Shown here: positions 57,837 to 64,000 of the stretch, one piece after another
Numbering within the stretch: the stretch's first letter is position 1
Layout of the letters: the number at the start of each line of letters is the position of its first letter
Assembly (NCBI RefSeq): GCF_001591405.1
Contig: NZ_BCUV01000005.1
Coordinates: forward strand, 1 to 64,000
Origin: Janibacter terrae NBRC 107853
GTDB lineage: Bacteria; Actinomycetota; Actinomycetes; Actinomycetales; Dermatophilaceae
DNA length: 64,000 nucleotides
Direction of reading: 5' to 3'
Position numbers and translations under genes: made by a program
The notes under the pieces: generated by a model
Database searches by the model: none
What the model was told of the DNA's origin: nothing
The model's input: the letters and a program-made list of their open reading frames with translations, nothing else

Positions 57837-58193
57837 TCAGGCGCTGCGCTTGCGCGGCTTCTCGCCACGCTTGGCGCGCAGGAGCGCCAGACGCTCCTCG
57901 AGGAGCTCCTCGAGCTCGGGGATCGAGCGGCGCTCGAGCAGCATGTCCCAGTGGGTGCGGACGTGCTTGACGGGCTTGAGCTCCGGCTCGGGACCGTCGA
58001 GGAGCTTGCCCAGCTTGCCGCAGCGGCACTCCCAGGTGCCCGGGATGTCGGCCTCGACGGAGAAGGGCAGCTCGGTGCGGTGGCCGTCGTCACACACGTA
58101 GGTGGTGATCTGACGGTCGCTCGGGACGACGTTGTCCGTCGTCTCCATGCTGAAGCTGACCATGCGCGTTCCGCGCAGCGTGCGCTCTGCCAT
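57837..58193 (-). CDS. rbpA: RNA polymerase-binding protein RbpA
   Basis: This 118-residue actinobacterial transcription factor stabilises open complexes with sigma A/B. The zinc-binding core YVCDDGHRTELPF to WECRCGKLG has its Cys/His ligands in place. The sigma-interacting segment THWDMLLERRSIPELEELL lies at about 78-96, followed by a basic tail. An AGGAG ribosome site precedes the ATG at 58193, so this transcript has a leader. The 257 bp upstream (58194-58450) hold its promoter region and no further gene. Confidence 0.96.
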   Translation of the reverse strand: MAERTLRGTRMVSFSMETTDNVVPSDRQITTYVCDDGHRTELPFSVEADIPGTWECRCGKLGKLLDGPEPELKPVKHVRTHWDMLLERRSIPELEELLEERLALLRAKRGEKPRKRSA

Positions 58194-58438
58194 GTTGCGA
58201 GTCTCCTGGTGTCCGTCGGTGCCACGCCCCTGCGCGTGGTCCCGTCTGCGTGCTTCAACGCACGGCGTGCGTTGGATGTTCCTCGACCCTGCTGCTCACT
58301 CCGTTGCGGAGCAGGGGGCCCGCCGGCCAGCACCCGTCGAAGGGCCAGCTCCCTCCGCCCTCGCGGGGCGGGATGTGGGGCGACCCCACAGGATAGCGCG
58401 GTCGGCCGTGTCGCGCACATCGGCGGGGGATCGCCAGA

Positions 58439-58444
58439 TAGCCT
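58439..58444 (+). promoter_or_regulatory. -10 hexamer TAGCCT for the MFS transporter gene
   Basis: TAGCCT ends 6 nt before the GTG at 58451. Confidence 0.55.
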
Positions 58445-58450
58445 CGCCTC

Positions 58451-59809
58451 GTGACCGACGCGATGACGCCCCCGGCCGAGCCGACGACCGCCCTGCGCGC
58501 CGAACCCGCGGGCGGTGTCGGTCGGATCGTCGGGTGGGCGATGTGGGACTGGGGGGCCCAGCCGTTCAACACGGTGATCACCACCTTCGTCTTCGCCGTC
58601 TACCTGACGAGCGAGAGCTTCGGCTCGACCAACACGACCTCCACCGCGCTGGCCATCTCGACGGCCGTCTCCGGGCTGCTCGTGGCGCTGCTGGCGCCGG
58701 TCCTCGGGCAGAACTCCGACCGCTCCGGGCGCGGCGTGCGCAACCTGCGCCTGTTGACGTGGATCCTCGCGGCCCTGTCGGCATCGCTCTTCCTCGTGCG
58801 GCCCGAGCCGGCCTACCTCGTCCTCGGCCTGGTCCTGCTGGGCGCCGGCTCGATCGTCTCCGAGATCGCGAGCGTCAACTACAACGCGTCCATCGAGCAG
58901 GTGGCCTCGCCCAGCAACATCGGGCGGGTGTCCGGCTTCGGGTGGGGGATGGGCTACCTCGGCGGCATCCTCGTGCTGCTCCTGCTCTTCTTCGTCTTCA
59001 TCGACCCGGAGGTGGGGCTCTTCGGCGTCACGGGCGAGGACGCGCTCGACATCCGGGTCTCGATGATCGTCTGCGGCCTGTGGATCCTGCTCTTCACCGT
59101 GCCGACCTTCCTCGTGCTCAAGGACGCGCCCCGGGACAAGGCACCGCGCGTCGGGATCATCGACTCATACAAGCTCGTCGGTGACTCCCTTCGCCGGCTG
59201 TGGGGGCAGTCCCGTCACACGGTCTACTTCCTGGGCGCCTCGGCCCTCTTCCGCGACGGGCTCGCCGGCGTGTTCGCCTTCGGCGCCGTCCTCGCGGCGG
59301 GGACCTTCGGCATGTCGGCGGGGGAGGTCATCATCTTCGGTGCGGTGGCCAACATCGTGGCCGGCATCGCGACGATGCTCTTCGGGCTTCTCGACGACGT
59401 GCTCGGCCCGAAGCGGGTCATCGTCATCTCGCTCGTCGCCCTGGTCGGGCTCGGCCTGGCGATCTTCCTCCTGCACGACGGCGGCACGATGGTCTTCTGG
59501 ACGCTGGGACTCGCGATGACCGCCTTCGTCGGTCCCGCCCAGGCGGCCTCGCGCAGCTTCCTCGCGCGGGTCATCCCCGAGGGGCAGGGTGGCGAGATCT
59601 TCGGCCTGTACGCCACGACCGGACGCGTCGTGTCCTTCGTGTCACCCGCGGCCTTCGGCGTCGCGATCGCCATCGGCGCGGCGGTCACCGGCGACGACAA
59701 CACCCAGTACTGGGGCATCCTCGGGATCGGTGTGGTGCTGCTCGCGGGTCTGCTCGTGCTGCTGCCGGTCAAGACCCCGCAGGAGCAGGTGGGCACGCAG
59801 GCCGGCTGA
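58451..59809 (+). CDS. MFS transporter, UMF1-like family
   Basis: This 452-residue, twelve-helix permease has the N-terminal WAMWDWGAQPFNTVITTFVF characteristic of UMF1/Atg22-like MFS proteins. GQNSDRSGRGVRNL (loop 2-3 motif) and LDDVLGPKRVIV in the second half are further marks. The substrate is unknown; members have been linked to nutrient or amino-acid efflux. Its stop directly abuts the convergent M15 peptidase stop (TGATCA). Confidence 0.9.
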   Translation: MTDAMTPPAEPTTALRAEPAGGVGRIVGWAMWDWGAQPFNTVITTFVFAVYLTSESFGSTNTTSTALAISTAVSGLLVALLAPVLGQNSDRSGRGVRNLRLLTWILAALSASLFLVRPEPAYLVLGLVLLGAGSIVSEIASVNYNASIEQVASPSNIGRVSGFGWGMGYLGGILVLLLLFFVFIDPEVGLFGVTGEDALDIRVSMIVCGLWILLFTVPTFLVLKDAPRDKAPRVGIIDSYKLVGDSLRRLWGQSRHTVYFLGASALFRDGLAGVFAFGAVLAAGTFGMSAGEVIIFGAVANIVAGIATMLFGLLDDVLGPKRVIVISLVALVGLGLAIFLLHDGGTMVFWTLGLAMTAFVGPAQAASRSFLARVIPEGQGGEIFGLYATTGRVVSFVSPAAFGVAIAIGAAVTGDDNTQYWGILGIGVVLLAGLLVLLPVKTPQEQVGTQAG

Positions 59810-61138
59810 TCAGCCCGCGTACTCCCAGTGCCACGGCTCGGGGAGCGTGCCACCGGCAGCGGCCCAGGACGGGTGGAACCAGCCGTGGAGCGGGGCGTTC
59901 TGCTGCATCCACAGGTGGGCCGGGTGACCGAAGCTGTTGACCCCGCCGCACAGGTCGAGCGCCTTGCCGAGCCCGTGGTTGCTGCGGCCCGGTGTCGCCG
60001 CCCACCCACCGCGCTGCTGCTTGGTGACGACCTGCTCGGCGTACGAGCGGTAGCTGTCGGTGACGCACAGCAGGTGGCCGGTGTCGCGCTGGTAGGCCTT
60101 GCTCATCGAGTTGAAGGCGGCCGCGGCGTCCGGGCGCAGCGACTCGCCGGGAGCCCCGAGCAGGGGGCACAGCGCGCTCGGCGGGATCTGCCCGTTGGGG
60201 TAGCTGCCCGTGTTGGTCGAGCAGGGCCGGGCATCTTCGAACTGGCTGACGTCCTGGCCGAGCTCCTCGAGCGCGCTGGTGAGCCGGTCGCTCGCGCCCT
60301 GGGCCTCGTCGTCGGGGATGCCGATGAGCGCGTTGACGACGGGGCCGGACCTGCGCAGCTCCTTCGCGTGCTTGCGCCGCAGGTCGGACAGGGCGGTCTT
60401 TCGCTCCTCGAGGACGGCGTCGGCACGTTCCTTGGCCCGGTCGGCACGGCGCTTGGCCGACGCCGCCTTCTTCAGGGCCCTGCTCTTCTTCTTCGTCAGG
60501 GAGGCCTTGGTGACCGTGTCCTTGCGGACGAGGTCGACGGTGCGGATGCGCTCGTCGGTGAGGTAGCTGAGGTCCCCGGCGGAGCTGCCTGAGGTCCCGG
60601 ACTCGTCGGTGAGGGTGCCGACCATCGACATCGTGTCGCTGTAGCCGCCGGCCTGCGTGTAGGTGTCGAAGGCCCAGCTGCGCAGGTCCTTGCGCCCCTT
60701 GGCCAGCCGGTTGCGGTAGGTGTCGAGCTCGCGCTGCGCGGCGTCGGCCTCGTCCTTGGCCGCGTCGTACTCGTCGCGCGCCTTCGCCTTCTTCTGCAGC
60801 AGCGAGTTGGCCTTGGTCGAGTAGGACTTCAGCGACCGCACGGCCGCCGCGATGTCCTTGTCGTCCTTGACGAGGTCGGCGGTCAGCCGGTCGGCCTCCG
60901 CGACCTGCGCGTCGAGGTCAGCCCCCTCGAGCGGTGCGTCCCCGGCCGGCGGGGCTGTGGTGTCGGCGCTCCAGGCCGTGCTCGGGTCCGTGACGGCGCT
61001 GGTCGAGTTCGCCGGAGACGTCGGTGTCGGGTCGGTCGGCTCGGCCCCGGCGGAGGGGGCGAGCACGACGGCCGTGGCCAGCGAGAGCGCGAGAGCGGTC
61101 CGGACGGTGCCGTCCGGTCGGCGAGGGCCACGAAGCAT
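59810..61138 (-). CDS. M15 family D-Ala-D-Ala carboxypeptidase with coiled-coil N-terminus
   Basis: A 442-residue exported protein. The signal peptide (about 1-32) is followed by an Ala/Pro/Thr-rich linker and a long coiled coil (about 75-265, rich in K, R, A, D). A short Cys-containing spacer then leads to a C-terminal M15B peptidase domain with RSNHGLGKALDL (SxHxxGxAxD zinc motif) and EPWHWEY. The coiled coil resembles those of RipA/NlpC-P60 cell-wall hydrolases and may hold the enzyme inactive or anchor it. An AGGAG ribosome site lies before the ATG. Confidence 0.88.
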   Translation of the reverse strand: MLRGPRRPDGTVRTALALSLATAVVLAPSAGAEPTDPTPTSPANSTSAVTDPSTAWSADTTAPPAGDAPLEGADLDAQVAEADRLTADLVKDDKDIAAAVRSLKSYSTKANSLLQKKAKARDEYDAAKDEADAAQRELDTYRNRLAKGRKDLRSWAFDTYTQAGGYSDTMSMVGTLTDESGTSGSSAGDLSYLTDERIRTVDLVRKDTVTKASLTKKKSRALKKAASAKRRADRAKERADAVLEERKTALSDLRRKHAKELRRSGPVVNALIGIPDDEAQGASDRLTSALEELGQDVSQFEDARPCSTNTGSYPNGQIPPSALCPLLGAPGESLRPDAAAAFNSMSKAYQRDTGHLLCVTDSYRSYAEQVVTKQQRGGWAATPGRSNHGLGKALDLCGGVNSFGHPAHLWMQQNAPLHGWFHPSWAAAGGTLPEPWHWEYAG

Positions 61139-61240
61139 GAAGGGGAACTCCTGGGAAGAGGCAGACCGGCGTCATCGTAGTCGCGATCGTCCCGGGGTTA
61201 CATGGCCCGTGTGGACGACGCCCGGCGAAGGGCGAGCGCC

Positions 61241-62071
61241 TCAGGACCTCTTGGCGCTCGCCTTCTTCGCCGCGGTCTTCGTCGTCGCGGTCTTCGTCGT
61301 GGTCGACCCCACCGCCTTGGCAGCGGGGGTGCGCTGCTTGGTGCGCAGCCGCACCTGGCGGCGGGAGCCCTCCGCGCGGGTCTCGAGATAGGGCTGCTCG
61401 TCGACGAGGCTCGAGAGCTTCTGGTGGCCGAAGGTGCGCGGGTCGAAGTCGGCGTGCGCCCGGCTCAGGTGCTGGCCGACGAGCCCGAGGGCGCTCCACC
61501 CGTCGTCACCGGACGTCGCGTTGATCGCCCTGGTGAGGGCCGACTGGAGGTTGATCGTCGGCTCGGCGACGTCCTCGGCAGGCGCGGCGGAACCCCCTTC
61601 GTCCGGCTCGTCCTCACGCGACTGCTCCTGGAGCAGCTCGAGGAAGATGAACTGGTCGACCGCACGACGCAGGGACTCGGGGGTCTTGCGCGCGCCGAGC
61701 CCGTACACGCGCTTGCCGGACTCGCGCAGGCGGGTGGCGAGACGGGTGAAGTCGGAGTCGGAGGAGACGAGCGCGAAGGCCTCGACGTTGCCCTGCCACA
61801 GCAGGTCCATCGCGTCGATGATCAGCGCCGAGTCGGTGGAGTTCTTGCCGACTGTGTACGCGAACTGCTGCACCGGCTGGATGGCGTTGCGCTGCAGCTC
61901 CGACTTCCAGCCACCGAGCTGGGTGGTCGTCCAGTCGCCGTAGGCGCGCTTGATCGTCGGGGTGCCGTACTTCGCCAGCTCCTCGAGCACGGCCGCGGTG
62001 TGCTTGGCGGACACGTTGTCGCAGTCGATGAGGACCGCGATGCGGGCAGAGCTGCTGTGGTCGTCGTCCAT
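61241..62071 (-). CDS. NYN-domain nuclease with OST-HTH/LOTUS domain
   Basis: A 276-residue protein. The N-terminal NYN/PIN-like domain (about 10-150) has the acidic residues of VLIDCDNVSAKH, STDSALIIDAMD and LVSSDSDFTRLA that bind metal in the LabA/MARF1 nuclease fold. A C-terminal winged OST-HTH/LOTUS domain (about 170-240, with ALTRAINATSGDDGW, YLETRAEGSRRQVRLR) probably binds RNA. An Ala/Lys/Thr tail ends it. The ATG at 62071 has TAGGTT 6 nt upstream. Confidence 0.88.
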   Translation of the reverse strand: MDDDHSSSARIAVLIDCDNVSAKHTAAVLEELAKYGTPTIKRAYGDWTTTQLGGWKSELQRNAIQPVQQFAYTVGKNSTDSALIIDAMDLLWQGNVEAFALVSSDSDFTRLATRLRESGKRVYGLGARKTPESLRRAVDQFIFLELLQEQSREDEPDEGGSAAPAEDVAEPTINLQSALTRAINATSGDDGWSALGLVGQHLSRAHADFDPRTFGHQKLSSLVDEQPYLETRAEGSRRQVRLRTKQRTPAAKAVGSTTTKTATTKTAAKKASAKRS

Positions 62072-62077
62072 GCCCGC

Positions 62078-62083
62078 AACCTA
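62078..62083 (-). promoter_or_regulatory. -10 hexamer TAGGTT for the NYN-LOTUS gene
   Basis: On the minus strand TAGGTT lies 6 nt before the ATG at 62071. Confidence 0.5.
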
Positions 62084-62090
62084 CCTGCGC

Positions 62091-62834
62091 TCAGACGCGC
62101 GGCGTGGCCAGCCACTCGTCGTACGTGCGCGCGCCGATGCGGCTGTCGCGCTCGGCGAGGAGCAGCTCGCTGCGCATCCCGCGGCCCAGCGCACCCGGCA
62201 TGGGCCACTCCACGACCCGCGTGCCCTCACCCCGGACCTCGAGGTAGCGCCGAGCCATCTCGGCCACCCGGATCTCCTGCGGACCGGCGATCGAGGGGCC
62301 ATGCCCCAGCGGCGGTCCGGCGGCCACCTCGAGGAGCAGCTCGGCGACGTCAGTGGTCGACACCGGTTGCGAGCGGATCCGGGGGACGAGGGCCACCGGG
62401 CCGAGCGTCGTCCGCTCGAGCGTCTGCCGGCCGAAGTCGTGGAACTGCGCGGCCCGGACGAAGGTCCCCGTCGGCTGCTTGGCGACGAGGTCCTCCTGCA
62501 GCGCCTTGCCCGCGTGGTAGCCAGCGTCGATCGCGGCCGCGCCCAGGATCGACAGGGCGACGTGGTGGCCGACCCCGGCTCGGGCACCCGCGACGAGCAG
62601 GGAGCCGGTCACCCGCCGGAAGAAGTCGCGCGAGGCCCGCGCGGACATCGTCTGGATCGAGGTCACGTCGATCACCGCGTCGACGCCCTCCAGGTGCTCG
62701 GCCAGGCCGTCGGCGGAGGTGACGTCGACCCCCTTCGACCGGGCGAGGACGACCACCTCGTGACCCTGCCGGCCGGCCACCTCGCTCACGACACGACCCA
62801 CGACGCCGGTCCCGCCGGCAACAGCGACCTTCAT
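62091..62834 (-). CDS. NAD(P)-binding SDR-like protein
   Basis: This 247-residue atypical SDR/NmrA-like protein has the N-terminal VAVAGGTGVVGRVV dinucleotide motif (3-16). GVDAVIDVTSIQT, HHVALSILGAA and a C-terminal part with GPSIAGPQEIRVAEMA follow. The YxxxK pair is replaced by YHAGK. The likely function is a redox sensor or reductase; the substrate is unknown. An ATG four codons upstream (62846) is possible. Confidence 0.85.
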   Translation of the reverse strand: MKVAVAGGTGVVGRVVSEVAGRQGHEVVVLARSKGVDVTSADGLAEHLEGVDAVIDVTSIQTMSARASRDFFRRVTGSLLVAGARAGVGHHVALSILGAAAIDAGYHAGKALQEDLVAKQPTGTFVRAAQFHDFGRQTLERTTLGPVALVPRIRSQPVSTTDVAELLLEVAAGPPLGHGPSIAGPQEIRVAEMARRYLEVRGEGTRVVEWPMPGALGRGMRSELLLAERDSRIGARTYDEWLATPRV

Positions 62835-62895
62835 GACCCACAGCATGGCCGATGGACAACTGGTGCTGCTGCGCTTTTGGCGCCATGATCCAGCC

Positions 62896-63477
62896 ATGCC
62901 CATCTCGCGCCGCACCGCCGTCATCGCCCTCGCCTCCACCGCCGCCCTCGTCGGGGCCGCCGGAGCCGTCTCCGCCGCCACGAGCAGCACCCCGCCCCAG
63001 CTGGCCACCGTCACCCACGTCGGCATCTACGAGGGCGCCTTCACCGGCTTCCCGGGCAACACCCACCGGGTCTCCATGCTCATGAAGCGTGGGAACACCT
63101 CGACCTTCGGCAAGAACCAGCAGAACTACGTCCTCGTCGAGTCCTACCGCTGCGCTCCCGGCGCGACCGTCCCGCTCGCCGGGGCCGCCGGCGCGGACTG
63201 CCCGCTGGCCACGAAGACGTCCATGCGCAACACCGGCTCGGGTGCCTACGTCTCGTCCACGGGGCGCTCGGCCACGATGACCGGCAACCTCACCTCCCGC
63301 TCGGGCAAGTACCGCAAGATCGAGTCCACGCTGCGCTTCTACCAGCAGAACCCGAGCGGTGAGCACTCCTTCGGGTACGACATGACCGTGCGCAACAACG
63401 CGGGCCGGACGACGGGCCTGCTCGGCGGGAAGAAGCCGGTGAACTCCTCGGTGCTCCTCGTCTCCTTCGGCGAGTAG
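62896..63477 (+). CDS. Secreted protein of unknown function
   Basis: A 193-residue exported protein with an RR-containing signal peptide (MPISRRTAVIALASTAALVG), possibly Tat-dependent, cleaved near AVSAA. The mature part is beta-rich and basic, with two Cys (in YRCAPG and ADCPLA) that could form a disulfide. GNLTSRSGKYRKIESTLRFY and a Gly/Lys-rich C-terminal region follow. I do not recognise a family. CATGAT lies 6 nt before the ATG, so it may be leaderless too. Confidence 0.7.
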   Translation: MPISRRTAVIALASTAALVGAAGAVSAATSSTPPQLATVTHVGIYEGAFTGFPGNTHRVSMLMKRGNTSTFGKNQQNYVLVESYRCAPGATVPLAGAAGADCPLATKTSMRNTGSGAYVSSTGRSATMTGNLTSRSGKYRKIESTLRFYQQNPSGEHSFGYDMTVRNNAGRTTGLLGGKKPVNSSVLLVSFGE

Positions 63478-63620
63478 CGGGTCAGCCCTTCCCTCGTCGT
63501 CGCTGGCGGGGGAGGGGCCGCACCACGAGCACCGGGCACGGCGCCGAGGCCGCGGCCACCACGGATCCCGACCGGGCTCAACCGCAGGCGCGAACAGGTG
63601 CCGGGACCGCCCTTCGCCGC

Positions 63621-64000
63621 TCAGTCGTCCCGGTCCGGGCGTGAGCGCCGCCGCTTGATCTCGCTGCGCCGGGTCTTGGCGTCGAGCCGACGACGCTGGG
63701 CGCCCCGGGTGCGCTTCGTGGCGCGGCGCGAAGGGGGAGGGGGCGCCAGTGCCTGGCGCAGGAGCGCGGCGACCCGCTCCCGTGCGGCCGCCCGGTTGCG
63801 GTGCTGCGACCGGTGCTCCGTGGCGTCGACGGTGAGGACGGTCCCGACGAGCCGTGGGGCGAGCCGGTCGAGGGCCCGCTGCCGTTGGTGCTCGGTGAGG
63901 GCGGTCGTCGTCGCGAGGTCGAGCGAGAGCTGCACGCGCGAGTCCGTGGTGTTGACGCCCTGGCCGCCGGGTCCGCTCGCGCGGCTGAACTGCTCCGTGA
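63621..64000 (-). CDS. arfB: ArfB/YaeJ-type peptidyl-tRNA hydrolase (5' end cut by the window edge)
   Basis: The visible 126 codons encode the release-factor-like domain with FSRASGPGGQGVNTTDSRV, containing the catalytic GGQ (codons at 63960-63968). The C-terminal basic extension (RRATKRTRGAQRRRLDAKTR) binds the ribosome mRNA channel in ArfB. It rescues stalled ribosomes without a stop codon. The N-terminus lies beyond position 64000. The 143 bp between this gene and the secreted-protein gene hold nothing recognisable. Confidence 0.92.
   Translation of the reverse strand, partial: TEQFSRASGPGGQGVNTTDSRVQLSLDLATTTALTEHQRQRALDRLAPRLVGTVLTVDATEHRSQHRNRAAARERVAALLRQALAPPPPSRRATKRTRGAQRRRLDAKTRRSEIKRRRSRPDRDD

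Overview
The window is very GC-rich DNA from a high-GC Gram-positive bacterium (Actinobacteria). It carries the complete Pup-proteasome locus (S2P protease, TrmI, Mpa/ARC ATPase, Dop, Pup, PrcB, PrcA, PafA, PafB, PafC), the mycothiol ligase MshC, RbpA, an adjacent Lnt and Ppm1 pair, actinobacterial GlgA/GlgC and a mycobacterial-type SOS box. Gene content and style fit the order Micrococcales, perhaps the Intrasporangiaceae/Dermatophilaceae group (Janibacter/Knoellia-like). That placement is inference; no rRNA gene is present.

Layout. 1-9.4 kb: serB, then the divergent glgC/glgA pair, a GNAT acetyltransferase with a partner of unknown function, a lone ABC ATPase, an NfeD/SPFH membrane pair, two tandem TauE/SafE permeases and a SpoU-type RNA methyltransferase. 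9.4-11.7 kb: a PEBP-like protein, a translationally coupled HipA-like kinase and DUF3037 protein, and a VOC protein. 11.76-18.8 kb: tRNA-Leu(GAG) followed by what looks like an accessory block. It holds a Tat-exported gamma-glutamyltransferase lipoprotein coupled to a membrane acyltransferase-like protein, a zinc module (SmtB/CzrA-type repressor, CDF exporter, divergent His-rich exported protein) and a DUF222-HNH protein under an SOS box. 18.9-28.8 kb: M20 peptidase, small conserved proteins, CorA, the conserved phosphatase/DUF3090/SCO1664/mshC cluster, PAC2 protein, NAD(P)-binding protein, HAD phosphatase and a RecB-like nuclease. 28.8-32.5 kb: metH. 32.6-48.4 kb: the proteasome locus, interrupted by two alpha/beta hydrolases, two FKBP isomerases and a DUF3866 protein. 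48.4-58.2 kb: tatA/tatC, lipid kinase, HelY-type helicase, 5'-3' exonuclease, Lrp regulator, lnt, ppm1, fxsA, rbpA. 58.4-64 kb: MFS permease, M15 carboxypeptidase, NYN-LOTUS protein, NAD(P)-binding protein, small secreted protein and the truncated arfB at the right edge.

Expression signals are unusually readable. Twenty-nine genes, counted by eye, have a TANNNT -10 hexamer 6-8 nt before the start codon, the geometry of leaderless transcripts. At six junctions the TAG stop of the preceding gene is itself the start of the next gene's -10 hexamer. Twelve gene pairs are joined by 4-nt ATGA/GTGA overlaps.

The most unexpected non-coding signals are: (1) a 20-bp palindrome with core CCCTAGGG, found five times and only at three convergent gene ends, which supplies the TAG stop of three genes; (2) a 40-bp 3'-end hairpin element at two distant gene ends, with a compensatory base-pair change; (3) the nonamer CGAAGGGGG/CCCCCTTCG at roughly 35 sites on both strands; (4) a LexA-type SOS box overlapping the -10 of an HNH gene.
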